A stretch of 64,000 nucleotides of DNA from CmP2 sp052084925 (lineage in GTDB: Bacteria > Actinomycetota > Actinomycetes > Actinomycetales > Micrococcaceae). The stretch lies in assembly GCA_052084925.1 (NCBI GenBank), contig JBQDEV010000006.1, positions 124,001 through 188,000 of the forward strand, given 5' to 3'. The notes below the pieces were generated by a model. The model did no database searches. It was not told the DNA's origin and was given only the letters and a program-made list of their open reading frames with translations. A program made the position numbers and the translations under genes. This document shows, one piece after another, positions 53,096 to 62,297 of the stretch. Position 1 is the first letter of the stretch, and each line of letters starts with the position of its first letter.

Positions 53096-54340
53096 ATGTC
53101 GAACATTGATAGCGTCGCGGTCATCGGCCTCGGCTACATTGGCCTGCCGACGGCTGCCATTCTCGCTGAACATGGCACTCGAGTGTTCGGTGTCGATGTC
53201 AACCAGAAGACCGTTGACGCAATCAACGCCGGCACCGTCCCCTTCGTCGAGCCAGACCTGGGCGAATATGTTGAGCGCAATGTGAAGTCTGGTCGACTAA
53301 CGGCTTCGACGGACACCCCCCAGGCGGATGCCTATATTGTTGCGGTTCCGACTCCTTTCAACAGCGACAAGTCCGCAGATTTGTCCTACATTGAAGCTGC
53401 TGGCCGCGCCATTGCTCCGCAACTTCGTGGCGATGAACTAGTCATCCTCGAATCGACCTCACCTCCCGGTGCCACAGAACGTCTGGCGGAAGTCATTTAC
53501 GAGGAGCGTGAAGATTTGCGCGAGGGAGCAAACCTCATGTTCGCCCATTGCCCGGAGCGAGTTCTTCCAGGCAAAGTCATGACTGAACTGGTCACCAACG
53601 ACCGTATCGTTGGTGGATCGACGCCCGAAGCTGCCGAGCGTGCTCGCGATCTCTACGCGCGTTTCTGTAAGGCTGAGCTCCTGCTCACCGACACCCGTAC
53701 AGCTGAAATGTCCAAGCTTGTCGAGAACTCGTTCCGCGATGTGAACATTGCCTTCGCCAACGAACTCTCCATGATCTGCCAAGAGCTCGATATCGATGTC
53801 TGGGAGCTCATTGAGCTAGCCAACCACCATCCGCGGGTAAACATCCTTCAGCCTGGTCCAGGCGTGGGCGGACACTGCATCGCTGTCGACCCTTGGTTCA
53901 TCGTGGCCGCTGCGCCGGACACTGCAACGATTATCCGCAATGCACGCGAAATCAACGATGCGAAGCCTGAATGGGTCATTCGGCAGGTCAAGGCCGAAGC
54001 CTACGATGTGGCGAAAGAGACCGGTCGAACGCCCGTCGTTGCCGCACTGGGATTGGCCTTCAAGCCGAACATCGACGATCTACGTGAATCCCCGGCACTC
54101 AACATCGCGCTTCGACTGGCCGAAGAATTCCAAGACAGCCGAGTGCTGGCCGTTGAGCCTCACGTCGACGAGCTCCCGGCGCGCCTTAGTGCCTCTCCGA
54201 ACATCGAGTTCCAAAAAGCAGAGGACGCTATTGCGGAGGCCGACATCATCGTGCTGCTGGTCGACCACGACGCCTTCGCCGGCCTCAAGCATCTTGCAGA
54301 AGGGAAGCGCGTCGTGGATACGCGTGGCCAGTGGCGCTGA
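53096..54340 (+). CDS. UDP-N-acetyl-D-mannosamine dehydrogenase-type nucleotide-sugar dehydrogenase
   Basis: 414-residue NAD-dependent enzyme that oxidises a UDP-sugar to a uronic acid by two two-electron steps. N-terminal Rossmann motif VIGLGYIGLPTAAILAEHG. The catalytic Cys (about 261) is in GVGGHCIAVDPWF, the WecC-like wording rather than the UDP-glucose dehydrogenase one. Other motifs are ESTSPPGATERL, CPERVLPGKVMTEL and GLAFKPNIDDLRESPAL. UDP-ManNAc is therefore the likely substrate, giving UDP-ManNAcA; the needed 2-epimerase is not in the window. A 175-nt gap precedes it, with a TATACT at 52997. Confidence 0.87.
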   Translation: MSNIDSVAVIGLGYIGLPTAAILAEHGTRVFGVDVNQKTVDAINAGTVPFVEPDLGEYVERNVKSGRLTASTDTPQADAYIVAVPTPFNSDKSADLSYIEAAGRAIAPQLRGDELVILESTSPPGATERLAEVIYEEREDLREGANLMFAHCPERVLPGKVMTELVTNDRIVGGSTPEAAERARDLYARFCKAELLLTDTRTAEMSKLVENSFRDVNIAFANELSMICQELDIDVWELIELANHHPRVNILQPGPGVGGHCIAVDPWFIVAAAPDTATIIRNAREINDAKPEWVIRQVKAEAYDVAKETGRTPVVAALGLAFKPNIDDLRESPALNIALRLAEEFQDSRVLAVEPHVDELPARLSASPNIEFQKAEDAIAEADIIVLLVDHDAFAGLKHLAEGKRVVDTRGQWR

Positions 54341-54455
54341 GTTGCTGCCGTCGTTCATGCGATACTCACTGAAGCGAGCGCTAGAAGAGCTTCGTCGTCC
54401 ATGATGGTCGTAAAAGAAAGCAAATTTCCGCTGTTGGAAAGGGAAGCAGGGAATC

Positions 54456-54806
54456 GTGTCATCTGAAAAGACACCCGTTTCAACAGAGGCCTTGCTCGAA
54501 AAGTTGCAGGCTGAGATTCGGCGGCAGAAGAAGCTGCAGAACGAGCTCAAACGTGCCCTTAGTGCTGAACGTGAGCTCAGGAATGAGAATGCTATTCTCA
54601 CCGAGGTACTCCGAAGCCGCGGGCCAATGCATTTGATGGCGGCTAATATTCTGCGCTCGAACGATCAGGATCGAAACACGGCCCAAAAGAAGGGCACCGT
54701 GAAACGCGCCAAAGCAGCCGTGCGTAAGGTTGGGAACAAGATTCCAGGCGTGCGTAGCGGATACCGTGCGGTGAAGGATATCGTCCGTCCGCATGGCAAG
54801 AAGTAG
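54456..54806 (+). CDS. Small coiled-coil basic protein of unknown function
   Basis: 116 residues from GTG 54456, with GGGAAGCAGGGA upstream. No family recognised. Residues about 10-52 form a heptad-like Leu/Glu/Lys/Arg coiled coil (LLEKLQAEIRRQKKLQNEL). The C-terminal half is strongly basic (KKGTVKRAKAAVRKVGNKIP). No signal peptide is seen; residues around MHLMAANIL are only weakly hydrophobic. It sits between the nucleotide-sugar dehydrogenase and a giant glycosyltransferase, where similar coiled-coil partners can organise or size the polymerase complex (inference). Confidence 0.65.
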   Translation: MSSEKTPVSTEALLEKLQAEIRRQKKLQNELKRALSAERELRNENAILTEVLRSRGPMHLMAANILRSNDQDRNTAQKKGTVKRAKAAVRKVGNKIPGVRSGYRAVKDIVRPHGKK

Positions 54807-54856
54807 GTTGATGCACGTTGGTCCCCAAGACGCAGATTGAAGAGCGGTAGCTACAG

Positions 54857-57550
54857 ATGCCTTTGCCATCTCGGAAGTCGTCCAGGAGCAATAACACGCT
54901 GACGACACGGCTGAACGAGCTAAGTCGAAATCATCGTGCCCTCGACGAACGTCTGAACATTTACACACGTGCCCTCGAAATGAGCGACGGTGAATTCCGC
55001 TCGGCACTCGCCGAGGCAACGATCACGGACCGGTCGCAAGGTGCATTGCTCGAAGGCAGTATCGAATACTACTTGGCCAACCTTTTGCAGCGCTCTGCAC
55101 ACGATCCAGGTTATTCACGGGGTATCGCGAATCGCCCGCTACAAGCTCGCATCGGGATCATTAGCGACCTCTTCCTGTATAAGAGCTTCGAGGGTCTTGC
55201 AGATTTCGTACCAATCACACCGACGAACTATCGCGACGTTGGATCGCTTGATCTCCTCCTGGTCGTGTCAACGTGGCGTGGTATAGACAATGAATCGTGG
55301 CGTGGAGTTGCGCAAGCGAATGGTGAGTTGCGTTTCCATCTACTAGACACCGTGATCCCGCATTTCCGAACGGCGGACGTCCCGGTGGTCTTCTACTCAA
55401 AAGAGGATCCGCCGAACTACAGCAAGTTCCTGCAGTTCGCACAGGCCGCCGACGTCGTATTTACGAGCGCAAAGGAATCGCTGCCGAAATACGAACGTGA
55501 CTGCCCACAAGCAACACATATAGAAGTACTTCCGTTCGGCGTGAGTCCATTGCATCATTCGCCGATCGGTTCGCGGCAAGAGCGTGCCTCTACAGTCATT
55601 CCGTTCGCTGGATCGTGGTTTACAAAGAAGTATCGCGAGCGTTCTCGTTGGGGACGCGATTTGCTCGACGCCGTGGTGGCCGCTGACGGATATCAACTGA
55701 TGATATTCGACCGAAATTCAGAAGCTGGGTTGGACCGCTATCGATTCCCCGAACGTCTAAATCAGCATGTGCTTCCGGCGATCGATCATGGTCAGTTGCT
55801 AAACATTCAGCGGGTCTCCGACATTGCTATCAACCTCAACTCGGTTCACAGCTCGATGACGATGTATGCCAATCGCGCGATTGAGTTGCAGGCCCAGAGC
55901 ACGTTTGTCCTGAGCAATTACAACGCTGGTCTGAACTCTCGCTATCCGCACGTTCACCTCGTCAACTCCTATCGCGACGTGCTGGCAACCCTAGAATCGA
56001 TGAACGAGGACTGGCTGCGCAAAGCCCAAGCGGATGGCGTACGGAGCGTATTCTCCAACGACTTGGCCCTGATGCGCATTCGGCGGATTCTCAAGTCTGT
56101 GGGACTAGGTGAAGACCGTATGACGCCGACAGTGGGTGTGGTCGTCGCTCAAGGGGATGACGTGCTCGCAGAGGATATGGCTCGGCAGACGTACCCGGAG
56201 ATCTCACGCACCGTCGACGCCAACGATTCCTCGGCCGTGGCAACTTTGCGAGCGGAGTCTGATGTTATCGTCAATGTTTCATCGGAGTATCGTTACGCAA
56301 CAACTCATATTGAAGACCTCGTCAACGCATTCCGTTACACAGATGCCCGTCACGTAAGTAAGGTTTGTGCGACTCATCAAGAGGCGAATGGGCGGGCACA
56401 TCGTTATAGCGCTGAGCTAGGGGAGACGCCTCTAAGCGCCGAATTCGTCGGTAACGTTGCGTTGGACGCACAGGTCCAGACGGCTTACATAGTGGACAAC
56501 ATAGGGGTGGACCGTCGGTCTGATATCGCTACTCGGCGATCTGGCAGTCGCCCTGAGTCGATGCGACCGATTCTGTCCGTCGTGGTGCCGATCTACAACA
56601 ACGGGCGGCATCTCTATCACAAGTGCTTTTCTAGTCTTCGTCGGAGTTCCGTCTTCGAGCAGATGGAGATTATTCTCGTTGACGACGGATCGGACGACGC
56701 CGTCACCCTGGAAACCATAGAGCGTATCCGTCAGGAAGCCCCGCACGTCATCACGTATCAGTTTCCCCAAGGCGGCTCCGGGAGTGCTTCCCGTCCCAGA
56801 AACAAGGGGTTGGAGCTGGCGACGGCAGAATTCGTGACGTACCTCGACCCGGACAACGAAGCGATTAACGACGGGTACGCCCGATTGCTGAACACCATGT
56901 ACACCAAGGACGTAGATTTCGCCTTGGGCAATATGACTCGCTGGCGTTCAGGTCATACATTGACCAACTATGTTGGCATCATGACCAAGCGGGTCGAAAG
57001 TGCCGATGGTGTGGTCACCACTGGATCTCGCTCGCTGGCCGATCTTGGTTTCACCCCAATGAGTATTCAGGCAACAGTTTCTCGGACTTCTTGGCTTAGG
57101 GGTCTCGGGCTTGAACAGCCGGTGGGTGCCGTTGGACAGGACTCTTTCTTTTTTCAGCAGATGTTCTATTACGCACACCGGGTTGGATTACTCAACGACG
57201 CGATCCATACGTACTACGGTGAGGTCGAGTCTTCCGTTGTGAATACGGTAGGCGTCAAATTCTTCCAAAAGTATTTACCCTTGGAATCTGCGCGAGCGGC
57301 CTGGCTCACCGAAGTCGGTCTTCTGGACGACTATAAGCAGTCCCGTCTAGAACCTTTCTTTACGGGGTGGTATCTGAAGAAGTTGGAATCGGTGGCGCCG
57401 AAAGACCGGCTCGAGGCGGAATCGATCGTGGCTCGGCTGGGTCGTATGTATGGTGAGCATGAATGGACCAGCGAGGAAGCATTGGAGTTTTGGGCACGTC
57501 ATCATCCGGACTGGAATTCCACGGACGACAGTGTGGGTGATTCACGGTGA
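54857..57550 (+). CDS. Large bifunctional glycosyltransferase: GT-B-like (CgeB-type) plus GT2
   Basis: 897 residues. The N-terminus is a short charged/coiled region (LNELSRNHRALDERL). Residues ~95-410 form a GT-B-like part with VVFYSKEDPPNYSKF and the CgeB-type ending SMTMYANRAIELQAQSTFVL then YNAGLNSRYP. Residues ~571-800 are a GT2 domain: LSVVVPIYNNGRHLYHKCF, the DDGSDD site and the DPDNE metal-binding acids near residue 664. The C-terminus (~800-890) is helical, as in wall-polymer transferases. It overlaps the next gene by four bases (GTGA). Its sugars are unknown. Confidence 0.82.
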   Translation: MPLPSRKSSRSNNTLTTRLNELSRNHRALDERLNIYTRALEMSDGEFRSALAEATITDRSQGALLEGSIEYYLANLLQRSAHDPGYSRGIANRPLQARIGIISDLFLYKSFEGLADFVPITPTNYRDVGSLDLLLVVSTWRGIDNESWRGVAQANGELRFHLLDTVIPHFRTADVPVVFYSKEDPPNYSKFLQFAQAADVVFTSAKESLPKYERDCPQATHIEVLPFGVSPLHHSPIGSRQERASTVIPFAGSWFTKKYRERSRWGRDLLDAVVAADGYQLMIFDRNSEAGLDRYRFPERLNQHVLPAIDHGQLLNIQRVSDIAINLNSVHSSMTMYANRAIELQAQSTFVLSNYNAGLNSRYPHVHLVNSYRDVLATLESMNEDWLRKAQADGVRSVFSNDLALMRIRRILKSVGLGEDRMTPTVGVVVAQGDDVLAEDMARQTYPEISRTVDANDSSAVATLRAESDVIVNVSSEYRYATTHIEDLVNAFRYTDARHVSKVCATHQEANGRAHRYSAELGETPLSAEFVGNVALDAQVQTAYIVDNIGVDRRSDIATRRSGSRPESMRPILSVVVPIYNNGRHLYHKCFSSLRRSSVFEQMEIILVDDGSDDAVTLETIERIRQEAPHVITYQFPQGGSGSASRPRNKGLELATAEFVTYLDPDNEAINDGYARLLNTMYTKDVDFALGNMTRWRSGHTLTNYVGIMTKRVESADGVVTTGSRSLADLGFTPMSIQATVSRTSWLRGLGLEQPVGAVGQDSFFFQQMFYYAHRVGLLNDAIHTYYGEVESSVVNTVGVKFFQKYLPLESARAAWLTEVGLLDDYKQSRLEPFFTGWYLKKLESVAPKDRLEAESIVARLGRMYGEHEWTSEEALEFWARHHPDWNSTDDSVGDSR

Positions 57551-60054
57551 ACGACCAATCACAGTGGTTTGACGCCTATCTGCAGGCGCTGATTGCAGAG
57601 GACCGGTTGTGCGCAGGCCAATTTGAAACGGCAGAGTTCGTTCTCGGCTCCCACGTAGAGGTGGCCTCTGTGCTGGACTCTCTCGTACTCTCGCGCTCGC
57701 ACGTTGCCATTGAGGATCCGGCACTACTTCTTGAGCTGAGCATTACCGCTCATGCACGCGGTCTGAAGAACACCGCCGCGCGCATTCTGCGTCGCATCCG
57801 CGGAATTCAGTGGCTCCTTGAAGACATTAGCGATGCTCAGCGACACATTGTCGAAGAACTCATGGATTACCCGTTGACGGATGTTCTTTCGACCCACGAT
57901 GCGATCATCGTGACTGACGTGAAGGCAACCGGTCTTATCGAGGAGCTGACCAAGAGCCTCGAGCTGGTCACCACGCGTCGGATTAAGCTGGATTTGGCGT
58001 CGAATCTGGATTCCGCAAACGCGGTAAAGTCGTTGCTCAAGAGCTTCGACTCGTATGCGGATGAGTTACACAAGTTGGTCATCGTCGTCGACGCAGATCA
58101 TCGGGATGAATTGCAATCCGGGCGGCGGCTCGGCCAGGTTCTGGGAGTACCGGTTCTGGCATTGACTGTCAACGCCGCTGCTACGGGCGGGGAATCGACT
58201 CAAGCCCGCGCATTCACAGGGCTTCCAGTAGGTATCTGGGCACCACAGTTCTTGCTTCAGTATGACGACGGGATTCGTCAGATGGGCGATCCTCGCTCGG
58301 CCGTGGAGACCACCTCCTTCATACGTGTGGCATCGGCCTTGCCTCCAGACACGACTGGGGCGTCTGAGATGCTCATCAAGCTCGGGTTCTTGCTGCGAGA
58401 CGGCGTCAACTTCCAGCGTCGGCCTTCTGCCGCGTCATCGACGCTGGAGTACAACACATTCTCGTGGATTAAGAATGAGAGTTTGACGGGTCGCACATCT
58501 GACCTGAACCGTTTCGACACATATGCGATCGCGTTGGACTGGCTGTGGCAGCTTCCAAAAGAAACTCGTGTCGGGATCATGATCTCAACCCTGGAATCGT
58601 CGTTGTTGTCTGGGACAGACAGTGAACGCGCCTCGACCTTGATGTTGGCAGCTCGGTCATCTGTTGGGGATTTCATACGCTCCTACACTGCTGCTCAAAG
58701 TTTTACTGACCAGGACTACGCCTCCGTAGTGGAACGGCTCAGTAGTGGAGAGGCCCCGCTAAACGGCGCCGATGAATTCATTCTTCGGGAGTCGACGGCT
58801 GCTCTAAAGCTAAAGAAGCTCCTGGAAGAATCCACGGACTACGCCATCTCGTCGACCCCGACATCGGGGGACAACGGCGAAGAGAAGATCGTCTGCATTC
58901 TTCACGGATCTGCACCTCTACAGTCGGGCGGCTATGCGATCCGCGCGCATGGAATTCTGCGGGCATTGCGACAGCGTGATGTCAACATCGTCGCGGCCAC
59001 GCGGCCGGGTTTTGGATGGGACCCCGAAAGGTCCACCGTGGATACACACGACGGTGTCGATTATCATCGGCTCCCTGACACGGGTGTGCCTCGGGAACTA
59101 GGGGAAGCGCAACACATGTTGAGCTTCATCGAACCCTACGAACGTTTTCTGCGGGAACAGGGCGCGACGAAGGTCCATGTTCGTTCGACCTATCTGATCG
59201 CGGTGCCAGCCATCATTGCTGCGCACCGACTAGGTCTTAAAGTTGTTTACGAAGTGTCAGGGTTGTGGGAGCTCGTTTACGAAGATCGTGAGAAGCGGGA
59301 GAGCCTGCTCAATCGCAGCCCGTTCGCAACCTTCGGCGAGGTTCTTGCCGTTCGCCATGCGGACCAGGTGATCGTGATGAACGACGCGGTACGCGAACTA
59401 TCCATCTCACGAGGTGCTGATCCGGACCGTTTGCGCGTCGCCCCCAATGCTGTTGACGTAACCTTGTTTGCTCCCGCCCCCAGCTCAAGAGGGGAGGCCA
59501 ACGATCTGACCGTCGGATACATTGGCAGCTTCGTTGACTATGAAGGGATCGACAAGATCGTTAAGGCGGCGGCTGATTTGAAAGCTCGTGGCTTCTCGAC
59601 GAACTTCAGGTTAGTCGGTGATGGACAGCGTCGTCCCGTCATCGAGCAACTGGTGGAGAAATACGACGTCGGAGATATCGTCACCCTCACCGGTCGTGTG
59701 CCCCACGCTCAGGTTGTCGACGAGTACCGGACCATTGACATCCTGGTGTATCCACGAAAGAACACAGGGGCCACTAGCACTGTAACTCCGCTCAAGCCCT
59801 TCGAAGCGCTGGCCATGGAAAAGGCGGTGATCGTTTCGGATGTGGCGCCTTTGAAGGAGATCGCCGGTGACAATGAACGAGCCTTGGTGGTACGCCACAA
59901 CTCCAGTCGCGAGTTGACCGAAGCCATCCAGCAGCTCCTTCAAGACCCGTCATTACGCGAGAAACTTGGCCGCGCGGGCCGTGCATGGGTCTCGGAGCAC
60001 CGGAACTGGTCGATCGTCGTCCAGGCGTTTCTTGACGCATACGCCGAGCTCTGA
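57547..60054 (+). CDS. Large glycosyltransferase with C-terminal GT4 module
   Basis: 835 residues from GTG 57547, overlapping the previous stop. The N-terminal ~445 residues are not recognised: mostly helical, with a Rossmann-like stretch HDAIIVTDVKATGLIEEL. The C-terminal GT4 module (~447-835) begins IVCILHGSAPLQSGGYAIRA, and has VGYIGSFVDYEGIDKIVKAA, the nucleotide-sugar E-x7-E region TPLKPFEALAMEKAVIVSD and a terminal GRAGRAWVSEHRNWS. This module closely parallels module 2 of the gene at 49957, so the locus contains duplicated transferases. It is the last plus-strand gene and is convergent with the acyltransferase. Confidence 0.82.
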   Translation: MNDQSQWFDAYLQALIAEDRLCAGQFETAEFVLGSHVEVASVLDSLVLSRSHVAIEDPALLLELSITAHARGLKNTAARILRRIRGIQWLLEDISDAQRHIVEELMDYPLTDVLSTHDAIIVTDVKATGLIEELTKSLELVTTRRIKLDLASNLDSANAVKSLLKSFDSYADELHKLVIVVDADHRDELQSGRRLGQVLGVPVLALTVNAAATGGESTQARAFTGLPVGIWAPQFLLQYDDGIRQMGDPRSAVETTSFIRVASALPPDTTGASEMLIKLGFLLRDGVNFQRRPSAASSTLEYNTFSWIKNESLTGRTSDLNRFDTYAIALDWLWQLPKETRVGIMISTLESSLLSGTDSERASTLMLAARSSVGDFIRSYTAAQSFTDQDYASVVERLSSGEAPLNGADEFILRESTAALKLKKLLEESTDYAISSTPTSGDNGEEKIVCILHGSAPLQSGGYAIRAHGILRALRQRDVNIVAATRPGFGWDPERSTVDTHDGVDYHRLPDTGVPRELGEAQHMLSFIEPYERFLREQGATKVHVRSTYLIAVPAIIAAHRLGLKVVYEVSGLWELVYEDREKRESLLNRSPFATFGEVLAVRHADQVIVMNDAVRELSISRGADPDRLRVAPNAVDVTLFAPAPSSRGEANDLTVGYIGSFVDYEGIDKIVKAAADLKARGFSTNFRLVGDGQRRPVIEQLVEKYDVGDIVTLTGRVPHAQVVDEYRTIDILVYPRKNTGATSTVTPLKPFEALAMEKAVIVSDVAPLKEIAGDNERALVVRHNSSRELTEAIQQLLQDPSLREKLGRAGRAWVSEHRNWSIVVQAFLDAYAEL

Positions 60055-60108
60055 GCATCACCTTCATCGATCATTGGCGGCGTGGGCCCGCCTGCGAAGC
60101 AGCGTGGT

Positions 60109-62247
60109 CTACTCTGCGACACCTTGTTCGTTGAGCTCAGCTTCGAAGGAATCGATATAGGTCCTGACGAAGTCCGAAGCAAGATGATGATGGTCATAGT
60201 AGGCGACCATGCCTCCGACCAGACCGTAGCAACGACCATCTCGACACAGTCCGGGGTTCGGGTCGAAAGTCGCCGTGACGGCATCGGATGATTCCGCAGC
60301 AGCCGTGAGGTTAGCCCTACGCTGGCTCGTATTCTCGACGGTCTCCGAACAGTCTTCAGCCGCCGAATCTGGGTGAGATTCGATGCACTGAGGGATATCG
60401 ATCTCCACCTCGCCGAAGTGCGGTGTCTCCTTGAAAACAACCACATCCTTGCCGGCTTCTTGCCACCGCTGCCACAGGTCATCGAAGCCCTGATCGGTGA
60501 CATCCGTCCCAGAGTTTCCAGTCTCGTCGTAGTAGGTCCGGTTCACTCGTGAGGCAGCCGTGAAGACTACGTCGATTGATTCATCGTTGGCGATTTCCTC
60601 GGCGGATTCCGCGACGAAGTCTGTGCAGGCTTGAGTTTCCTCAGAAGCAGCCGTACCTGCCTCTTCAGTGCGACTCAGATCCAGGGGAGTGCAGCCGCTC
60701 TTGGTGTAAGTCTTGATAGTCCATCCGTTTGCCTTGCCGTAGTCGTCCAACAACGGCAGCCACATGCGCGCATGGGAGTCGCCGATGATAGCGGCGGTGC
60801 GCGTGCTATCTTCAACCGGAACACCAAGCTCACAGTGCGTAGGCGGGACGTCTCCCGGAGGAATGTTGCATTCGGATAGAGGGTCGTCTGTGCGTTGTTC
60901 GACAACTTCGGCCGGTGGAACCAGGACGTCAGAGGTGAAGATTTCATCATCAGAACAGTCATTCAGCATGGCATTCGCGCCTGTGCATTCATCGGTTGCT
61001 GAATACTCTTGAGCCTGTGTGCCTGGTAGCACCCGAGGCGTGATGAGCGCGAAAGCACTGATGGCTGCCATACCGACCGCCATCATGGCGAAGCTACGAC
61101 GACTTGGCTTCAGATACGGGGCGAATCGTATGGGATCCTCGACTAACTTCTGCGACATTGCGGAAAGAACAATTGCAACGATGGCTAGGATGATCTTGTG
61201 GTACCAAAGGAACGATTCCATCGTGGTTGAAGCCAGCACGATGAGCGGCCAATGCCATAAGTAGATGGCGTAGGACCAGTCTCCGAGTCGAACAAACGAC
61301 GGACGGCTGGCCCACCAATAGACTCCGAAACCGCGGGCCATCGTTCCATAGCGGATAAACATGGCCGTTCCGAGGACCGGAACAAGAGCGACGTAGCCCG
61401 GGAACAAGGACTCCCCGGAGAGCCAGAACGCCGAGAAGAGTACCAGAGCAAGCCCACCCCAGCCCAGCAAGTTGCTCAGGCGCGGGTTTCGCTGCGAGGA
61501 GGGGACCATCAATGCGAGTAAGCCGCCAACGCAGAATTCCCAGAATCGGGTCGGTGTGACGAAGTAAGCCTGCGAAGGGCTGTAGTTCGTGTAGAGAATG
61601 GAGAACACCAGGGAAGCCGCGCCCAATAGTGCCAGGGCGAGGATCAAGACGATGCGTAGCGCCGCCGCCGTTTCTGCAGAAGCTGATGTCTTTTTAGCCT
61701 TTGCCCAGATGAAGACTGCAATTAGCAGGAGAATGGGCAGAACCAGATAGAACTGCTCCTCGACGGAGAGCGACCAATAGTGCAGCACCATTGTCTGTTC
61801 GTTGTCCTGGGCGGAATAGTCGACGGCATCGATGGCGAGGACCCAGTTCAAAGCATAGAAGGTGGCGCCGAGAAGTTGCCTGAGATTCGGTTCCCAGGTG
61901 GTTTGAGGCATAAAGAGGAACAAGAGCCCCAAAGTGACTGCCAGGACCAGGAAGGCCAATGGCAGTAGCCTCCTCACTCTCCTCGCCCAGAACTGACCTA
62001 ATCGGATCGTGCCGGTTCGGATCAGTTCTTTGTACAAGTGCCCGACGATTAGAAACCCGGAGATGACGAAGAACACGTCGACTCCTACGAAGCCGCCGGT
62101 CAATCGTTCCGGCCACAAGTGATGAAGCAATACCAAACCGACAGCAAAGGCTCGGAGCCCCTGCAGTTCAAGTCGGAAGGACGATCCAGAAGCAACTTCA
62201 GTTCGGCTGGTAGTTGTTTGGGTCGTTGTCGGATGCGAATTGGGCAC
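60109..62247 (-). CDS. OafA-like O-acyltransferase (acyltransferase 3 + SGNH)
   Basis: 712-residue membrane enzyme likely to O-acetylate an envelope polysaccharide. The N-terminal acyltransferase-3 domain (~25-390) has LQGLRAFAVGLVLLHHLWPE and GFVGVDVFFVISGFLI, with about 10-11 membrane segments. A linker leads to an extracytoplasmic SGNH domain (~470-705) with the Ser nucleophile in AIIGDSHARMWLPLL (~487) and the Asp/His pair in AYYDHHHLASDF. Its place between the transferases and the ABC exporter suggests it modifies the same glycopolymer. It lies 50 nt upstream of, and on the same strand as, no other acyltransferase. Confidence 0.9.
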   Translation of the reverse strand: MPNSHPTTTQTTTSRTEVASGSSFRLELQGLRAFAVGLVLLHHLWPERLTGGFVGVDVFFVISGFLIVGHLYKELIRTGTIRLGQFWARRVRRLLPLAFLVLAVTLGLLFLFMPQTTWEPNLRQLLGATFYALNWVLAIDAVDYSAQDNEQTMVLHYWSLSVEEQFYLVLPILLLIAVFIWAKAKKTSASAETAAALRIVLILALALLGAASLVFSILYTNYSPSQAYFVTPTRFWEFCVGGLLALMVPSSQRNPRLSNLLGWGGLALVLFSAFWLSGESLFPGYVALVPVLGTAMFIRYGTMARGFGVYWWASRPSFVRLGDWSYAIYLWHWPLIVLASTTMESFLWYHKIILAIVAIVLSAMSQKLVEDPIRFAPYLKPSRRSFAMMAVGMAAISAFALITPRVLPGTQAQEYSATDECTGANAMLNDCSDDEIFTSDVLVPPAEVVEQRTDDPLSECNIPPGDVPPTHCELGVPVEDSTRTAAIIGDSHARMWLPLLDDYGKANGWTIKTYTKSGCTPLDLSRTEEAGTAASEETQACTDFVAESAEEIANDESIDVVFTAASRVNRTYYDETGNSGTDVTDQGFDDLWQRWQEAGKDVVVFKETPHFGEVEIDIPQCIESHPDSAAEDCSETVENTSQRRANLTAAAESSDAVTATFDPNPGLCRDGRCYGLVGGMVAYYDHHHLASDFVRTYIDSFEAELNEQGVAE

Positions 62248-62297
62248 AGAGGCTACCTAACGAAGAGGATGCTTTGTCGGTTTCAGCTGGGTACGGA

